From positions 186,001 through 250,000 of the forward strand of contig NZ_LMZQ01000001.1 in NCBI RefSeq assembly GCF_001442625.1: 64,000 bases of DNA, in the 5' to 3' direction. The notes below the pieces were generated by a model. It saw only the letters and a list, made by a program, of their open reading frames with translations. It did not search any database and was not told the origin of the DNA. The stretch's first letter is position 1, and every line of letters starts with the position of its first letter. This DNA comes from Pedobacter ginsenosidimutans. Lineage in GTDB: Bacteria; Bacteroidota; Bacteroidia; Sphingobacteriales; Sphingobacteriaceae. This document shows positions 49,101 through 57,042 of this stretch, piece after piece. A program made the position numbers and the translations under genes.

Positions 49101-49985
49101 ACAAGTCTAGAAAAATTGAGCGATTTTATTGAACAAAATACAAGTAAAAATGTCTTTAAGTCTGGCGGAAGTTGGGCTTTACTTTCATCAATCGAAAAGA
49201 GTATAAAAGAAAAAATAGAGCGCCTGGGAGTACCCCTGAAAGATTGGGATATCCAAATAAATTACGGTATTAAGACTGGCTTCAATGAAGCATTCATTAT
49301 CAATGAAGATAAGAAAAACGAGCTGGTTGCAGCCGACCCTAAATCTGCCGAAATTATACGACCGATTCTTCGTGGCAGAGATATCAAAAAGTATGACTTG
49401 AAATTTGGCAACCAGTGGATCATTAATACACATAATGGTAAAAAGGATAAAGGAATCAAAGCAATTGAAGTGCAACAAGAATACCCAATAGTATTTGACC
49501 ACCTCAAAACCTATGAGAAAGAACTTAATAAAAGATTAGATAAAGGCAAGCACTGGAGTAATTTACGTAACTGCGCCTATCTAGAAAGTTTTAATGAAGA
49601 GAAAATAGTTTGGATTGAACTTACTGATCGCCCAAATTTTGCCTTGGATCTTAAAGGATATTTTTTGAACAATACTATATTCTTTATGACTGGTAATCAT
49701 CTTAAATATTTACTGGGCTTTTTAAATTCAAGATTATGTGAATGGTATTTTGATAAAATCGCTGCAACTTCAGGGGCAGGAACAAGAAGATGGATAAAAA
49801 TGTACATAGATCAAATTTGTGTGCCTAAGCCAAATGATGTTATCGAATCAAAAATTAATCTGATCATTGATTCTCTTAATGCTAAGTTTGATGATAGCAT
49901 TTACAAGGACTTAAATCAATTAATTTACAATATTTTCGAACTTTCACCAGAAGAAGTTCAGTTAATTAATGATGCTGAATTGTAA
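46188..49985 (+). CDS. Type IIG restriction-modification enzyme (nuclease-methyltransferase-specificity fusion)
   Basis: The 1265-aa protein combines three activities. At the N-terminus a PD-(D/E)xK nuclease motif is formed by D75 and E93-V-K95. A gamma-type N6-adenine methyltransferase follows, with motif I DPAVGSG (from D555) and motif IV NPPY (854-857). The C-terminal part (about 975-1265) is a TaqI-like target-recognition domain. Eco57I/BREX-PglX-like methylases have this layout. A 29-bp inverted-repeat arm lies in the coding sequence at residues 975-985, exactly where the specificity domain begins, and a second specificity domain lies inverted downstream. The enzyme should both cut unmodified DNA and methylate the host. 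Confidence 0.93.
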   Translation: MTISFIDIKSSLNKAFRLLKPKRNDLNIFKSNLNTLLGHINEQETEEHVKIHLMDFLKNTYFHPQHLVATNGRTDFVIHTGNNAQTPVAVMFEVKKPSNKAEMITKTNLNARAMHELILYFLRERIDKKNLSLTSLIITNIYEWYVFDAVAFEKIFTQNKDLQSAYREWKNGQKISTSTGLFYNEIVKPFLKELDKEISFTFFDLRDFQKSLKSNEQKNDTKLIALYKFFTPINLLKLSFTNDSNSLDKGFFAELLHIIGLEEVKDGSRKVIDRPQPAKRNPGSIIENALSILEVEDCLRKVPSKLQIGESREQKLLNLAIDLSITWINRLLFLKLLEAQLQKYHQEDQKYRFLNIQTIKDYDELYKLFFQVLAKKSVDRLPAVREKYRFVPYLNSSLFEISELEDITIKINALDDNVDIPIYSNSVLRKGKSKIEGSTLNTLNYLFAFLDSYDFSSVGKEEIQEDNKTIINASVLGLVFEKINGYKDGSIYTPGAITMYLCKDVIRRSVVKKFNDNYGWNCGTIADLRNHIADKRNSCDVLEFNIVIDTLRLADPAVGSGHFLVSSLNELIAIKAELGIFADRYGNRISDVDITIANDELVVNYMQGQDFFDYQVLTDSEGKFKVSPQIQRIQEALFDEKRKLIENCLFGVDINPNSVKICQLRLWIELLKNAYYKVGDAATANELETLPNIDINIKQGNSLLNKYSLKEDLSDVFKKNKFGVKDYQLAVQRYKEAPNKEAKEDLRNFIKEIKAKFHETVSNRDPRRKRLSEWRGKKILAESTNNSLFGQTKSLKDIGKEVAKYQKEIDKISLEIAEIENNTHYKNAFEWRFEFPEVLDKNGDFIGFDVIIGNPPYIQLQKMGSEADILQRQNYDTYVRTGDIYSLFYEQAINLLKPDYYFGYITSNKWMRANYGESTRKYFLKSTNPLSLIDFSGYPVFDSATVDVNILVAQKSPYLNDTQTCLIQKSLTSLEKLSDFIEQNTSKNVFKSGGSWALLSSIEKSIKEKIERLGVPLKDWDIQINYGIKTGFNEAFIINEDKKNELVAADPKSAEIIRPILRGRDIKKYDLKFGNQWIINTHNGKKDKGIKAIEVQQEYPIVFDHLKTYEKELNKRLDKGKHWSNLRNCAYLESFNEEKIVWIELTDRPNFALDLKGYFLNNTIFFMTGNHLKYLLGFLNSRLCEWYFDKIAATSGAGTRRWIKMYIDQICVPKPNDVIESKINLIIDSLNAKFDDSIYKDLNQLIYNIFELSPEEVQLINDAEL
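49111..49139 (+). repeat. Left arm of the inversion repeat (within the type IIG gene)
   Basis: The 29 bp match the reverse complement of 50816-50844 at 28 positions. The single difference (T at 49117, A in the other arm) is on the outer side. The arm encodes EKLSDFIEQN at the boundary between methyltransferase and specificity domain. Confidence 0.9.
49320..49367 (+). repeat. Inner inverted repeat within the active specificity domain
   Basis: These 48 bp are the reverse complement of 50588-50635 with one mismatch. They encode ELVAADPKSAEIIRPI in both specificity domains. The nucleotide identity is much higher than in the flanking parts of the two domains, which points to gene conversion or selection as a second exchange site. 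Confidence 0.85.
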
Positions 49986-50764
49986 ATAAACTGTCTTTCA
50001 TCTTCCGTGATATCATATAATGAATTTACAATATTGTTAATTTCAATTTCTGTTTGAATTTTCAAGAGTGGCTTTTCTTTTAATTTTTCAATTAATACTA
50101 ACAATCTATCTGCCACATTCTGTGAAATTTTCGGTATAGGAAGTTGTTCAACGAACATTGGTTTGTATTCAAAATATCCACCATTACGCGTTACCCCCAG
50201 CTGTTTTATATAAAAGTCGGCTAGTTGTGAATTTAATATTGCTATTAGATAGATTTGGTCTGTAGCAATAAAAGATGAAGGTGCATTGATGTAGTAGCCT
50301 TCATCAACTAAAGCAAACTGTCCTTTTAATGCTAAATTTCCCCATGCAATTTTTTGTTTATCAAAATCCTCAAAATATGCAACGTTATCTTGTATTTCAA
50401 ACCATTTATAAGACCCTGGCTTCCGTCCAGTAGGTTCATTATTGTTTCTAGGCCGGAGATTATCATAATCTGTTTGTAAATGCGCCTTAATTGCAGGGTA
50501 TTGGTCTATATTTATACCTCGTCTAGTAAAAATTATCCACTTGTTTTCCCAGCTAAATTGATATCTTTTAATGTTTTTGCCAGATAAAATCGGTCGTATA
50601 ATTTCGGCAGATTTAGGGTCGGCTGCAACGAGCTCATTTTTCTTTTTGTCATCTACTATGAAAGCCGCGTTAAAACCTGTAAGAATACCCCTATAAATAT
50701 TGATATCCCATTCTTTCAGTGGTGTACCTATTGCTTCAATCTTTGTTTTAATTTGCTGCTCCAT
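49958..50764 (-). CDS. Silent alternative specificity (TRD) cassette for the type IIG enzyme
   Basis: The frame encodes 268 aa of a TaqI-like target-recognition domain homologous to the last 245 residues of the type IIG protein (shared TPLKEWDI/VPLKDWDI, ELVAADPKSAEIIRPIL) but with a different middle. Homology continues upstream of the ATG as SDFIEQNQSSFKFSTSESW up to the inverted-repeat arm, where a TAG precedes it, so it has no methylase part and probably no expression in this orientation. Tail-to-tail it overlaps the type IIG gene by 28 bp. Inversion between the arms would fuse it in frame to the methyltransferase (about 1270 aa). Confidence 0.88.
   Translation of the reverse strand: MEQQIKTKIEAIGTPLKEWDINIYRGILTGFNAAFIVDDKKKNELVAADPKSAEIIRPILSGKNIKRYQFSWENKWIIFTRRGINIDQYPAIKAHLQTDYDNLRPRNNNEPTGRKPGSYKWFEIQDNVAYFEDFDKQKIAWGNLALKGQFALVDEGYYINAPSSFIATDQIYLIAILNSQLADFYIKQLGVTRNGGYFEYKPMFVEQLPIPKISQNVADRLLVLIEKLKEKPLLKIQTEIEINNIVNSLYDITEDERQFIYNSASLIN
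50588..50635 (-). repeat. Inner inverted repeat within the silent specificity cassette
   Basis: Partner of 49320-49367 (47 of 48 positions identical as reverse complement). Confidence 0.85.
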
Positions 50765-50815
50765 AGAACTTAAAATAATCCAACTTTCGGATGTAGAAAA
50801 CTTAAATGAAGATTG

Positions 50816-50844
50816 ATTTTGTTCAATAAAATCGCTCTATTTTT
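50816..50844 (-). repeat. Right arm of the inversion repeat
   Basis: Partner of 49111-49139 (28 of 29 positions). It lies 51 bp before the in-frame start of the silent cassette and 76 bp before the invertase gene. Its outer part carries TAG where the left arm has TTG, so the stop would stay outside after an exchange in the inner part of the repeat. Confidence 0.9.
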
Positions 50845-50920
50845 ACATACTTTTTTTGTCTATTAAAAATTGTCAGAACTTCGTTTTTTTTTAATCAATC
50901 GCAAAAAGCACTTAAAATTT

Positions 50921-51532
50921 ATGACTTACGGATATATTCGGGTTAGCACAGACAAACAAACAATTGAAAATCAAAGATTTGAAATCAATCAGTTCGGAAT
51001 TAAAAATGAATTATTAGTTGACAAATGGATAGAAGAAACTATTAGTGGGTCAAAACAGGTTGACGACCGAAAATTGGGCAGCCTTCTAAAGAAGATGAAA
51101 AAAGGAGATATCATGATTTGCTCAGAACTTTCACGCCTTGGCAGGAATTTATTGATGATAATGGGAATTTTAAATGAATGTATGAACAAAGACATACAAG
51201 TTTGGACAATTAAGGATAACTATCGTTTGGGGAGTGATATAAGCTCCAAGGTATTGGCATTTGCATTTGGACTCTCGGCAGAAATTGAACGCAACCTAAT
51301 TTCTCAACGAACAAAAGAAGCACTTGCACGAAAAAAAGCAGAAGGTGTCATTTTGGGACGCCCTAAGGGCAGAAAGTCTGCTAAAACCAAACTCTCTGGT
51401 CAGGAACGACGTGTTCAAGAATTGAGGGACAAAAATGTATCATACAGTGCCATCGGAAGAATATTGGGCGTTCATCGCTTGACAGTATCAAGTTTCATAA
51501 AAGAAGGCCGAGTAATTGCATCCGCAGAATGA
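50921..51532 (+). CDS. Mpi-family serine DNA invertase
   Basis: The ATG at 50921 (MTYGYIRVSTDKQ) gives 203 aa and the right N-terminus; an upstream GTG/TTG-type extension to 50870 is unlikely. The catalytic Ser is S9. The resolvase core (SELSRLGRNLLMIMGILN, VWTIKDNYRLGSDISSKVLAFAFGLSAEIERNLISQRTKEAL in parts) closely resembles the Bacteroides master invertase Mpi, which flips promoters genome-wide. A C-terminal HTH (YSAIGRILGVHRLTVSSFIK) binds the site. Its location next to the inverted repeats argues that it flips the specificity cassettes at 49111-50844. Confidence 0.93.
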   Translation: MTYGYIRVSTDKQTIENQRFEINQFGIKNELLVDKWIEETISGSKQVDDRKLGSLLKKMKKGDIMICSELSRLGRNLLMIMGILNECMNKDIQVWTIKDNYRLGSDISSKVLAFAFGLSAEIERNLISQRTKEALARKKAEGVILGRPKGRKSAKTKLSGQERRVQELRDKNVSYSAIGRILGVHRLTVSSFIKEGRVIASAE

Positions 51533-51861
51533 TTTACATATAAAAATTTTTAATTTTAGCTTGAACCGAAAAAAGAAATATTTAGATAACTGGATGATCA
51601 CTTTCTGTTCATGGAGATTGTCACATGCAAATAGCACTTACTATTTAATCCCGAAACTTACTTTAATAATTTTTTCAGAATTGTTATACATTTTTCATTA
51701 CTTGTAAATTGGTACACTAAAATAAAGCAGACGGGCTGTTTACAACTATAATATCTGTTATTAGCATACTGATTAGAACATGCATTTGATTATGAACTGA
51801 AGAATTATGACAAAAAAAATCCCCGAGAATTTTATTCGGGGATTACAATTTGTTTCAATCA
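51533..51861. other. Intergenic region between the invertase and HipS-like genes
   Basis: No gene is seen. The right end contains the minus-strand terminator at 51818-51844. The genes on either side converge. Confidence 0.5.
51818..51844 (-). terminator. Rho-independent terminator of the HipA-like pair
   Basis: AATCCCCGA (51818-51826) pairs with TCGGGGATT (51836-51844) around a 9-nt loop. On the minus strand it is followed by an eight-T tract (As at 51812-51819), the standard form of a terminator, 17 bp after the stop of the HipS-like gene. Confidence 0.88.
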
Positions 51862-52266
51862 TTAAACTAATTCCAGTTCGTAAGGGTTGGAAATCGTTTT
51901 CTTTCCAAACCGTTTCAACAATTCTAATTCATTAGATTCGTTTATATGCTCTTTTTTCAATATCTCCTTAACTGCCGGTTGTTTTAAACCAGGAATACGG
52001 GTTTGAAAAAACGGCCACAAGCTATCATTCGTATAAACTTTATTTAGGTTTGAAAACCCCGCAATGTGATTATAGTTACCCCCATTTTTTTTGAAATCCT
52101 CAGTGTATTTAAATTCCCAAACACCGTTCTCACAATGCAATGTTCCGATAACCAATTTATCTACACGAAGTTCAAATGTAGCATTTTCGCCTTTTGGTAA
52201 AAGAACTTCAACGTCAGCATGGGGTTCCTCTGATTTTGAAAAAAGTTGCTTTAAATAATTTATCAT
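51862..52266 (-). CDS. HipS-like protein (HipA N-terminal domain, stand-alone)
   Basis: The 134-aa protein aligns by eye with the N-terminal subdomain of HipA: VIGTLHCENGVWEFKYTEDF, then LWPFFQTRIPGL and ELELLKRFGKKTISNPYEL. In the HipBST toxin systems this domain is a separate protein, HipS, that neutralises the HipT kinase. Here it follows the kinase gene with a single base between stop and start, the reverse of the hipB-hipS-hipT order. It would most simply be the antitoxin. Confidence 0.82.
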   Translation of the reverse strand: MINYLKQLFSKSEEPHADVEVLLPKGENATFELRVDKLVIGTLHCENGVWEFKYTEDFKKNGGNYNHIAGFSNLNKVYTNDSLWPFFQTRIPGLKQPAVKEILKKEHINESNELELLKRFGKKTISNPYELELV

Positions 52267-52267
52267 A

Positions 52268-53299
52268 TTATAACTCCCTTATTCTTTTAAATCTTTCTTT
52301 AACAATATACTCTATTAATTTACATCTTTCTAGGATAAAAAAAGGAAAAAATTCTTTTTTTAACATTTCCAAGATGCGCTCTTCATTATCCAATGAAGAC
52401 ATATCTCTTATAAGAACGTGATATTCGCCCTTATAGTTTTTAAGATATTTAATTAATCCAAAATGATTAATTCCACTATTATTTTCTATACTGATTCTTG
52501 GACAGGCATCTTGAATGTAATGTTCAACTTTTTTTCCATTCTGGCTCATAGCCCGAAGATTCTTCTCTATCCAATCGTCACTACTATTCCATAACAAACC
52601 TCTTGCCGAATCATAAAGTGGCGCAAAACGTGGGGGCGTAGCTAACTTTTTGGCATTAGTTATGACGCCCCAATTATAAAAGTGCCTATCATTGTTACCA
52701 ACCAGCCCATCGTAGATAATCATTTTAACAATGTCGGTCATAAGTACGGTGCAATTTAATTTGAATTTGGCAGCTAATGCTTTTTCTATAAATTGAAAAG
52801 TAAACAGTTCCCGCGAAGTTTTCTTTTCATTAGCAATCTCTGCAGCCAAATCCATATCATTTAAGTATTCCCCACAAATTTCTGCACCATGGGTAAGAGT
52901 ATCACTGCTTTTCAAAAAGTAACGGCTCAGGAAACGGATTTGCCCATTTATCCAATATAGTTCGACTTCATTCATGTTAAGTCCTAAAACTTGACCGATC
53001 CTATTGATCATAAATTCGATAACCGATTCATGGGGATACCATTTTTCTGCAGTTTTCGCGATATACGGAATCCAGGTTTTGGGATTCTTTTTATGAATGC
53101 CGTTATCAGGAGCATACCGGTAAACCCTAATAAATTGTTTTGGTGCATCGCCATCAAGTAACCTATCTTCTACATAATAGTGCTTCTCCTTTAAAGTCTC
53201 AATTATCCTTTCATTTAAAAAAAGGCCCGAACAATGCATGGATGTTTCAGTACGGAGTTTTGGATGGGCGGCTTTCACTTTAGATAGTATTGACTGCAA
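52268..53299 (-). CDS. HipA/HipT-like serine-threonine kinase (toxin candidate)
   Basis: The 343-aa protein lacks the HipA N-terminal subdomain but keeps the kinase core: GLVGNNDRHFYNWGVI with the catalytic D204 (and N209), and PLYDSARGLLWN with the metal-binding D230. The N-terminal region (DGDAPKQFIRVYRY) is where a Gly-rich loop is expected. HipA-type toxins phosphorylate aminoacyl-tRNA synthetases or related targets to stop growth; the target here is unknown. No HTH (HipB) gene is found within 340 bp upstream. It sits in the defence island. Confidence 0.85.
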   Translation of the reverse strand: MQSILSKVKAAHPKLRTETSMHCSGLFLNERIIETLKEKHYYVEDRLLDGDAPKQFIRVYRYAPDNGIHKKNPKTWIPYIAKTAEKWYPHESVIEFMINRIGQVLGLNMNEVELYWINGQIRFLSRYFLKSSDTLTHGAEICGEYLNDMDLAAEIANEKKTSRELFTFQFIEKALAAKFKLNCTVLMTDIVKMIIYDGLVGNNDRHFYNWGVITNAKKLATPPRFAPLYDSARGLLWNSSDDWIEKNLRAMSQNGKKVEHYIQDACPRISIENNSGINHFGLIKYLKNYKGEYHVLIRDMSSLDNEERILEMLKKEFFPFFILERCKLIEYIVKERFKRIREL

Positions 53300-53640
53300 A
53301 GATAAGGAATAAAAATCTTGGTAGCATAATTCTAGCCCCCAAGAAAAAATTAAGACGCTATTATGAATAAACCGCAGGTGGTCGATACTATTTGTCCAGA
53401 AATAAAATTTTACTTAAATCATAACTATTTTGACATTGAATTTGGTTGTGAGGGGTCAAATAGATTCAATTTTCCATGTTTATATGCAATTAACCTAAAG
53501 AATTAGGAAAGAAGTCTGGAACAATCAAAAACTTATCTTCCATTTGAGTGAACGTTCAACGACTATTAATACGTTACCAAAACCTTTTAACAACTTGCTG
53601 ATTAGAAACAAGTCTTTTGTTTTCCGACAATTCATTTTTC
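53300..53640. other. Intergenic region upstream of the HipA-like kinase
   Basis: No HipB-like or other gene is seen. A segment at 53365-53475 has ends faintly like those of the MITE-like elements, but the match is too weak to list. Confidence 0.4.
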
Positions 53641-55038
53641 TCAAAGCCAAGAAACACCTTTTGGCATTTCAAGTCCGCGTGCCCTGAATACATTAAGACA
53701 AAGAATTTCTTTTTCATGTTCCCCCTTAACGGATTGGAAGTGACAGTAAACCTTGCGGCGATCACGCCCATCTCTTTCTTTTGCAAGCACAAAATGAAAT
53801 CTTTTTAGAATCCACTTTCTTTTGTCGTTTTCGATGGTAAATTCCTGACCGATTAAGCCTTTATAATGTGCTTGAAACTGATCAGTCTGATCAGCAAAAA
53901 TTGTCGAATAAATGTAGTTAGTTTTCGCGATGAAATCCGTAGAAAGCCCAGTGAACTGATCTGGATAATTAATAGTGAAGTAGGCAGAAATTTCTGCTGC
54001 TTTTTTCATAACTAGATTTCCGTGTTCCTCGTCGCTCACCTGACCCTTGGAACGACGATCCTTTAAATCATTGATCATTTTGGTGAGATCCTGCTCCAAC
54101 ATCGCCATGATATCACCATCAAGCTTTCGCTCTACCATATCATTAGCTAAAAATTCTAAATTTTCATCCCCTTCTGACAAATTTGAAATGTTGAGCTCTG
54201 GGATATTTGTCATTGGCACTCCGGTGAGCGCATTTTGATAATAAGTATAATTCACCTGAACTCCTTCATATTGCGAAGAAATTAGCGTATAAGCACAGAC
54301 TACGTTAAATAATTCCAGGTAAACATATAACTCTTTCCGGTCTTCATTTGACCTGATACAAATTAAGTGGCTGATTTCATTATCTACAGGCTTCCTGATT
54401 TCCTGAGTTAAATTGCAGATAATGACTTCCTCTGATTGTTCATCAAGTGCATATATTCGTTTTAACCTACTTTCGATATAACTTAATTCCAAGCCGCAAA
54501 AAGCATAATATTCAATCATGATTTTTTCCACCGCTAGTTTGAGCTTCGGTGTTATGATGAGTGGGTTTTCAGCCACAAGTTCATTCGGAACTTTGCTCTT
54601 TTCTTGAATCTTGATATTTCCGCTCTTTGCAGCCATAAGGGTTTCCTCCACACCATAATTCCGAACCATTTTTTTGAGCATTGCTTGGATTGCCTTCTCC
54701 ATTGGTCCACTAACACTGATGCCCTCAAGACCATTTTCTTGGATATTTTTAGTCAGAACTTGTTGGGGAATTATCTGTCCTTTCTGATCTGCTCTATATA
54801 TGTTCCCCTGGTCATCTTTGATTGCGAAATATTGCGCATTCGCAAACCCTAGAAAATAAAGTTGCATGTGAAGCACCTCTTTCAATATGGGGTCAAGATG
54901 GATTCCAAACTTTCTATTGCAAGATTTGCATATTAGTTTGCGACTTTGAAGCCGACCATTCAAACTATCAGGAATGATGTGTTCATTTGAACCGTCTAAC
55001 GTATTTGAACAAAAAAGGCAGTTATCTTTCATTTGCAA
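53641..55038 (-). CDS. HNH-type endonuclease-like protein
   Basis: The 465-aa protein starts with an HNH_5-like zinc finger: CLFCSN, NEHIIPDSLNGRLQ and LICKSCNRKFG supply the two CxxC pairs and the His-Ile-Ile-Pro catalytic core (an ATG two codons inside is equally good). The remaining about 400 residues are unlike anything I can name and may be an effector or sensor domain. Proteins of this type are frequent in phage-defence islands as nucleases. It is a single gene flanked by spacers. Confidence 0.75.
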   Translation of the reverse strand: MQMKDNCLFCSNTLDGSNEHIIPDSLNGRLQSRKLICKSCNRKFGIHLDPILKEVLHMQLYFLGFANAQYFAIKDDQGNIYRADQKGQIIPQQVLTKNIQENGLEGISVSGPMEKAIQAMLKKMVRNYGVEETLMAAKSGNIKIQEKSKVPNELVAENPLIITPKLKLAVEKIMIEYYAFCGLELSYIESRLKRIYALDEQSEEVIICNLTQEIRKPVDNEISHLICIRSNEDRKELYVYLELFNVVCAYTLISSQYEGVQVNYTYYQNALTGVPMTNIPELNISNLSEGDENLEFLANDMVERKLDGDIMAMLEQDLTKMINDLKDRRSKGQVSDEEHGNLVMKKAAEISAYFTINYPDQFTGLSTDFIAKTNYIYSTIFADQTDQFQAHYKGLIGQEFTIENDKRKWILKRFHFVLAKERDGRDRRKVYCHFQSVKGEHEKEILCLNVFRARGLEMPKGVSWL

Positions 55039-55537
55039 ATAAACTATCGATTATTGGATTGCCTTGTGGTTTCATGGTAAGGCGAGCCTATTTTAACGTG
55101 AATATCAATATAAAATTGAATATTTCTTAATGATAATGCCAGCTTATTCTAACTATTGTTTCTTATGTTTCAATAAAACTTACCTAGGTTTCTTGAATTT
55201 GAGAATCTATCACACCGCCTAGTTAAAATTATCCTATATTTTAGGTATTTATATAACTCGCAACTTTGGCCATTTCCACAAAACAGAAAGTAAGAATTTT
55301 TAAAAGTGCCTAGTAACCGCTGTCGATTCAGCAAAAGAATCAAGATTACAACAATATAAAGATTTCATTTCGGAATCTAAATCCAGTCTATTTCTTTTTA
55401 TAATGACCAATTTTTGCAACCCTTCTACATTATATATAGAAAAAAACAGACATGCTTGGCGCTCTTATATTACTTTTTCTTACTTAAAAAGTCTTATCTT
55501 GATTTTTAAATTGTAAGCCAATTTAAACTTATATAAG
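55039..55537. other. AT-rich divergent spacer
   Basis: This lies between the minus-strand HNH gene and the plus-strand two-gene unit. It has no gene; the promoters of both should be here. No repeat is evident. Confidence 0.4.
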
Positions 55538-56004
55538 ATGACTGATCTCATGGCAAGAAATCTTTTCAATGCACTTTACGACACATTATACAGAAATGGA
55601 TTCGTAGAATCAATAGAAATTTTTTTATTAAATTCAGATGTAAATGACCAGCTTTCAAAAGAGCCTATTTACGTAATGGCAGAATTACACTACCTTGCTC
55701 AAAATTTAAATGCATCAAAGTTACATCTAAATAAGTTGGTCCGAGTAACAATGACCTATTTCAAAAAATCGAAAAATATTCTGGAGAGCTACAGGAGAAT
55801 TATGCAGTCTCTTCCCACCGATAATCAAAGTGGACTATATCCCGGCTATGTACTGGGAATTTTGACAATGAATCTGTTGATATTACATCCATACTTAACC
55901 CTCCTGAATTGAAATACTTAACCCAAATGTTAAACATTATTCAAATTGCCATTGAGATAGATGAAGAAGATCAAACATTGTTTGATAAACTCAAGAATAT
56001 ATAA
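55538..56004 (+). pseudogene. Small protein gene with a one-base frameshift, upstream of a nuclease-like gene
   Basis: The first frame runs 124 codons (MTDLMARNLFNALYDTLYRN...) and stops at 55912. From about 55856 the next frame reads NFDNESVDITSILNPPELKY and on to FDKLKNI with a stop at 56002-56004, whose TAA overlaps the ATG of the next gene (TAATG). The second frame is as protein-like as the first and gives proper coupling, so I infer a one-base deletion near CTGGG|AAT (55853-55860). The full protein would be about 155 aa, soluble and helical, family unknown. A sequencing error is also possible. Confidence 0.6.
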
Positions 56005-56660
56005 TGGCAAAAGATATTTTTACAATCAAAAAAAAGTTTGACCACTTACTTCGGAATATTAAGGGAAAACCCATGGCATCTTTTACAAAAATGGTGGAGG
56101 TTGGATTTGAAGCGCTTGTGTGTGTTAATGCAATCAACGAATATGCAACTCTTTATGGAAATCCGATTCTTGTCACTAATCCCAAAGTTTTCCTTAACCA
56201 AAAGCCGGGTCGATTCATACCTGAAAAGTCTTTTAAAGTCGAGTTTAGCAGTGAAACATTTTACTTCGCAACTGATGTCGAATGTTTTGGTTTAGCAGCA
56301 ATGCGCGAACTTGCACCTGTGGGTGATAAATTTGAAGCTGATTTAGTCATCATCAAAGCCCAATACATGTATGACATACAGAACAATTATAATGGTTATC
56401 CAGCTCCTCAACACCTTCATGCAACATATGAATGCAAATTTGGCAAATATTCAAAATCTCAACAACGGGAATTGTTAGGCTTTAGGCGACATGTTTCTTA
56501 CTGTAGACCTTCAAGATTCCCTATCTATCATGCTCCTTTTGGAAAATCAACATTAAATTCTGTGCCAGAAATCCAAATAATAATGTTTCGTCCATTACAT
56601 ACTGATTTTTTTCAATATGAAACTGCGAAAATCTTCGACCTTCACCAAGTAATTATTTAA
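56004..56660 (+). CDS. Protein with PD-(D/E)xK-like nuclease motif, unknown family
   Basis: The 218-aa protein contains EADLVIIKAQ and, after a loop, TYECKFGK, so D113 and E143-C-K145 have the spacing and strand context of a PD-(D/E)xK nuclease core. Secondary structure appears mixed alpha/beta around them. I cannot name the family. It is translationally coupled (TAATG) to the frameshifted small gene upstream, so the two probably act together, for example as a nuclease with a helper or antitoxin. Confidence 0.6.
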   Translation: MAKDIFTIKKKFDHLLRNIKGKPMASFTKMVEVGFEALVCVNAINEYATLYGNPILVTNPKVFLNQKPGRFIPEKSFKVEFSSETFYFATDVECFGLAAMRELAPVGDKFEADLVIIKAQYMYDIQNNYNGYPAPQHLHATYECKFGKYSKSQQRELLGFRRHVSYCRPSRFPIYHAPFGKSTLNSVPEIQIIMFRPLHTDFFQYETAKIFDLHQVII

Positions 56661-57042
56661 AAGTATAATTGCAGACTTCGAAAGCGATTGACTTTCTCAT
56701 TTCTTAATAAAAAGTTTATCTAGCATTAGATTGCCATTGAAATACGACATCGCAGACCTTTATTAAACTTATATTTTTATTTTGAATGAGTGTGTCCATT
56801 ATTGATTTAGTGGGTTGATTTGATATTTTAATGGTAAAAAACTTCAAAAATTTAAACCTAAAGTAAGTTTAATCAAGGAAAGCGACTTCATAGCATCTTG
56901 ACACCATATTAACCTGGAATATTAATTAAATTATCTCTTTTAAAGGCTTATCCAATTAAAAACATGTTTTTATATATAGCGGCCATTAAATGTTAAAACT
57001 TCTTTTTCTTACGATACTGACCCTCAATTTTATTTCTCAAAA

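Noticed and set aside
50870-50920. Upstream start of the invertase gene
   Set aside because: The extra 17 residues (MSELRFFLINRKKHLKF) are not part of the serine-recombinase N-terminus, which begins at MTYGYIRVST.
53365-53475. Possible third MITE-like copy (GAATAAACC ... GATTCAATTTTCC)
   Set aside because: The length (111 bp) and ends are only roughly similar to the 114-bp elements, and the inverted repeat is poor. It could be chance in AT-rich sequence.
55850-55862. Programmed -1 ribosomal frameshift joining the two frames of the small gene
   Set aside because: The shift direction fits -1, but no X-XXY-YYZ slippery heptamer is present. A simple deletion or sequencing error is more likely.
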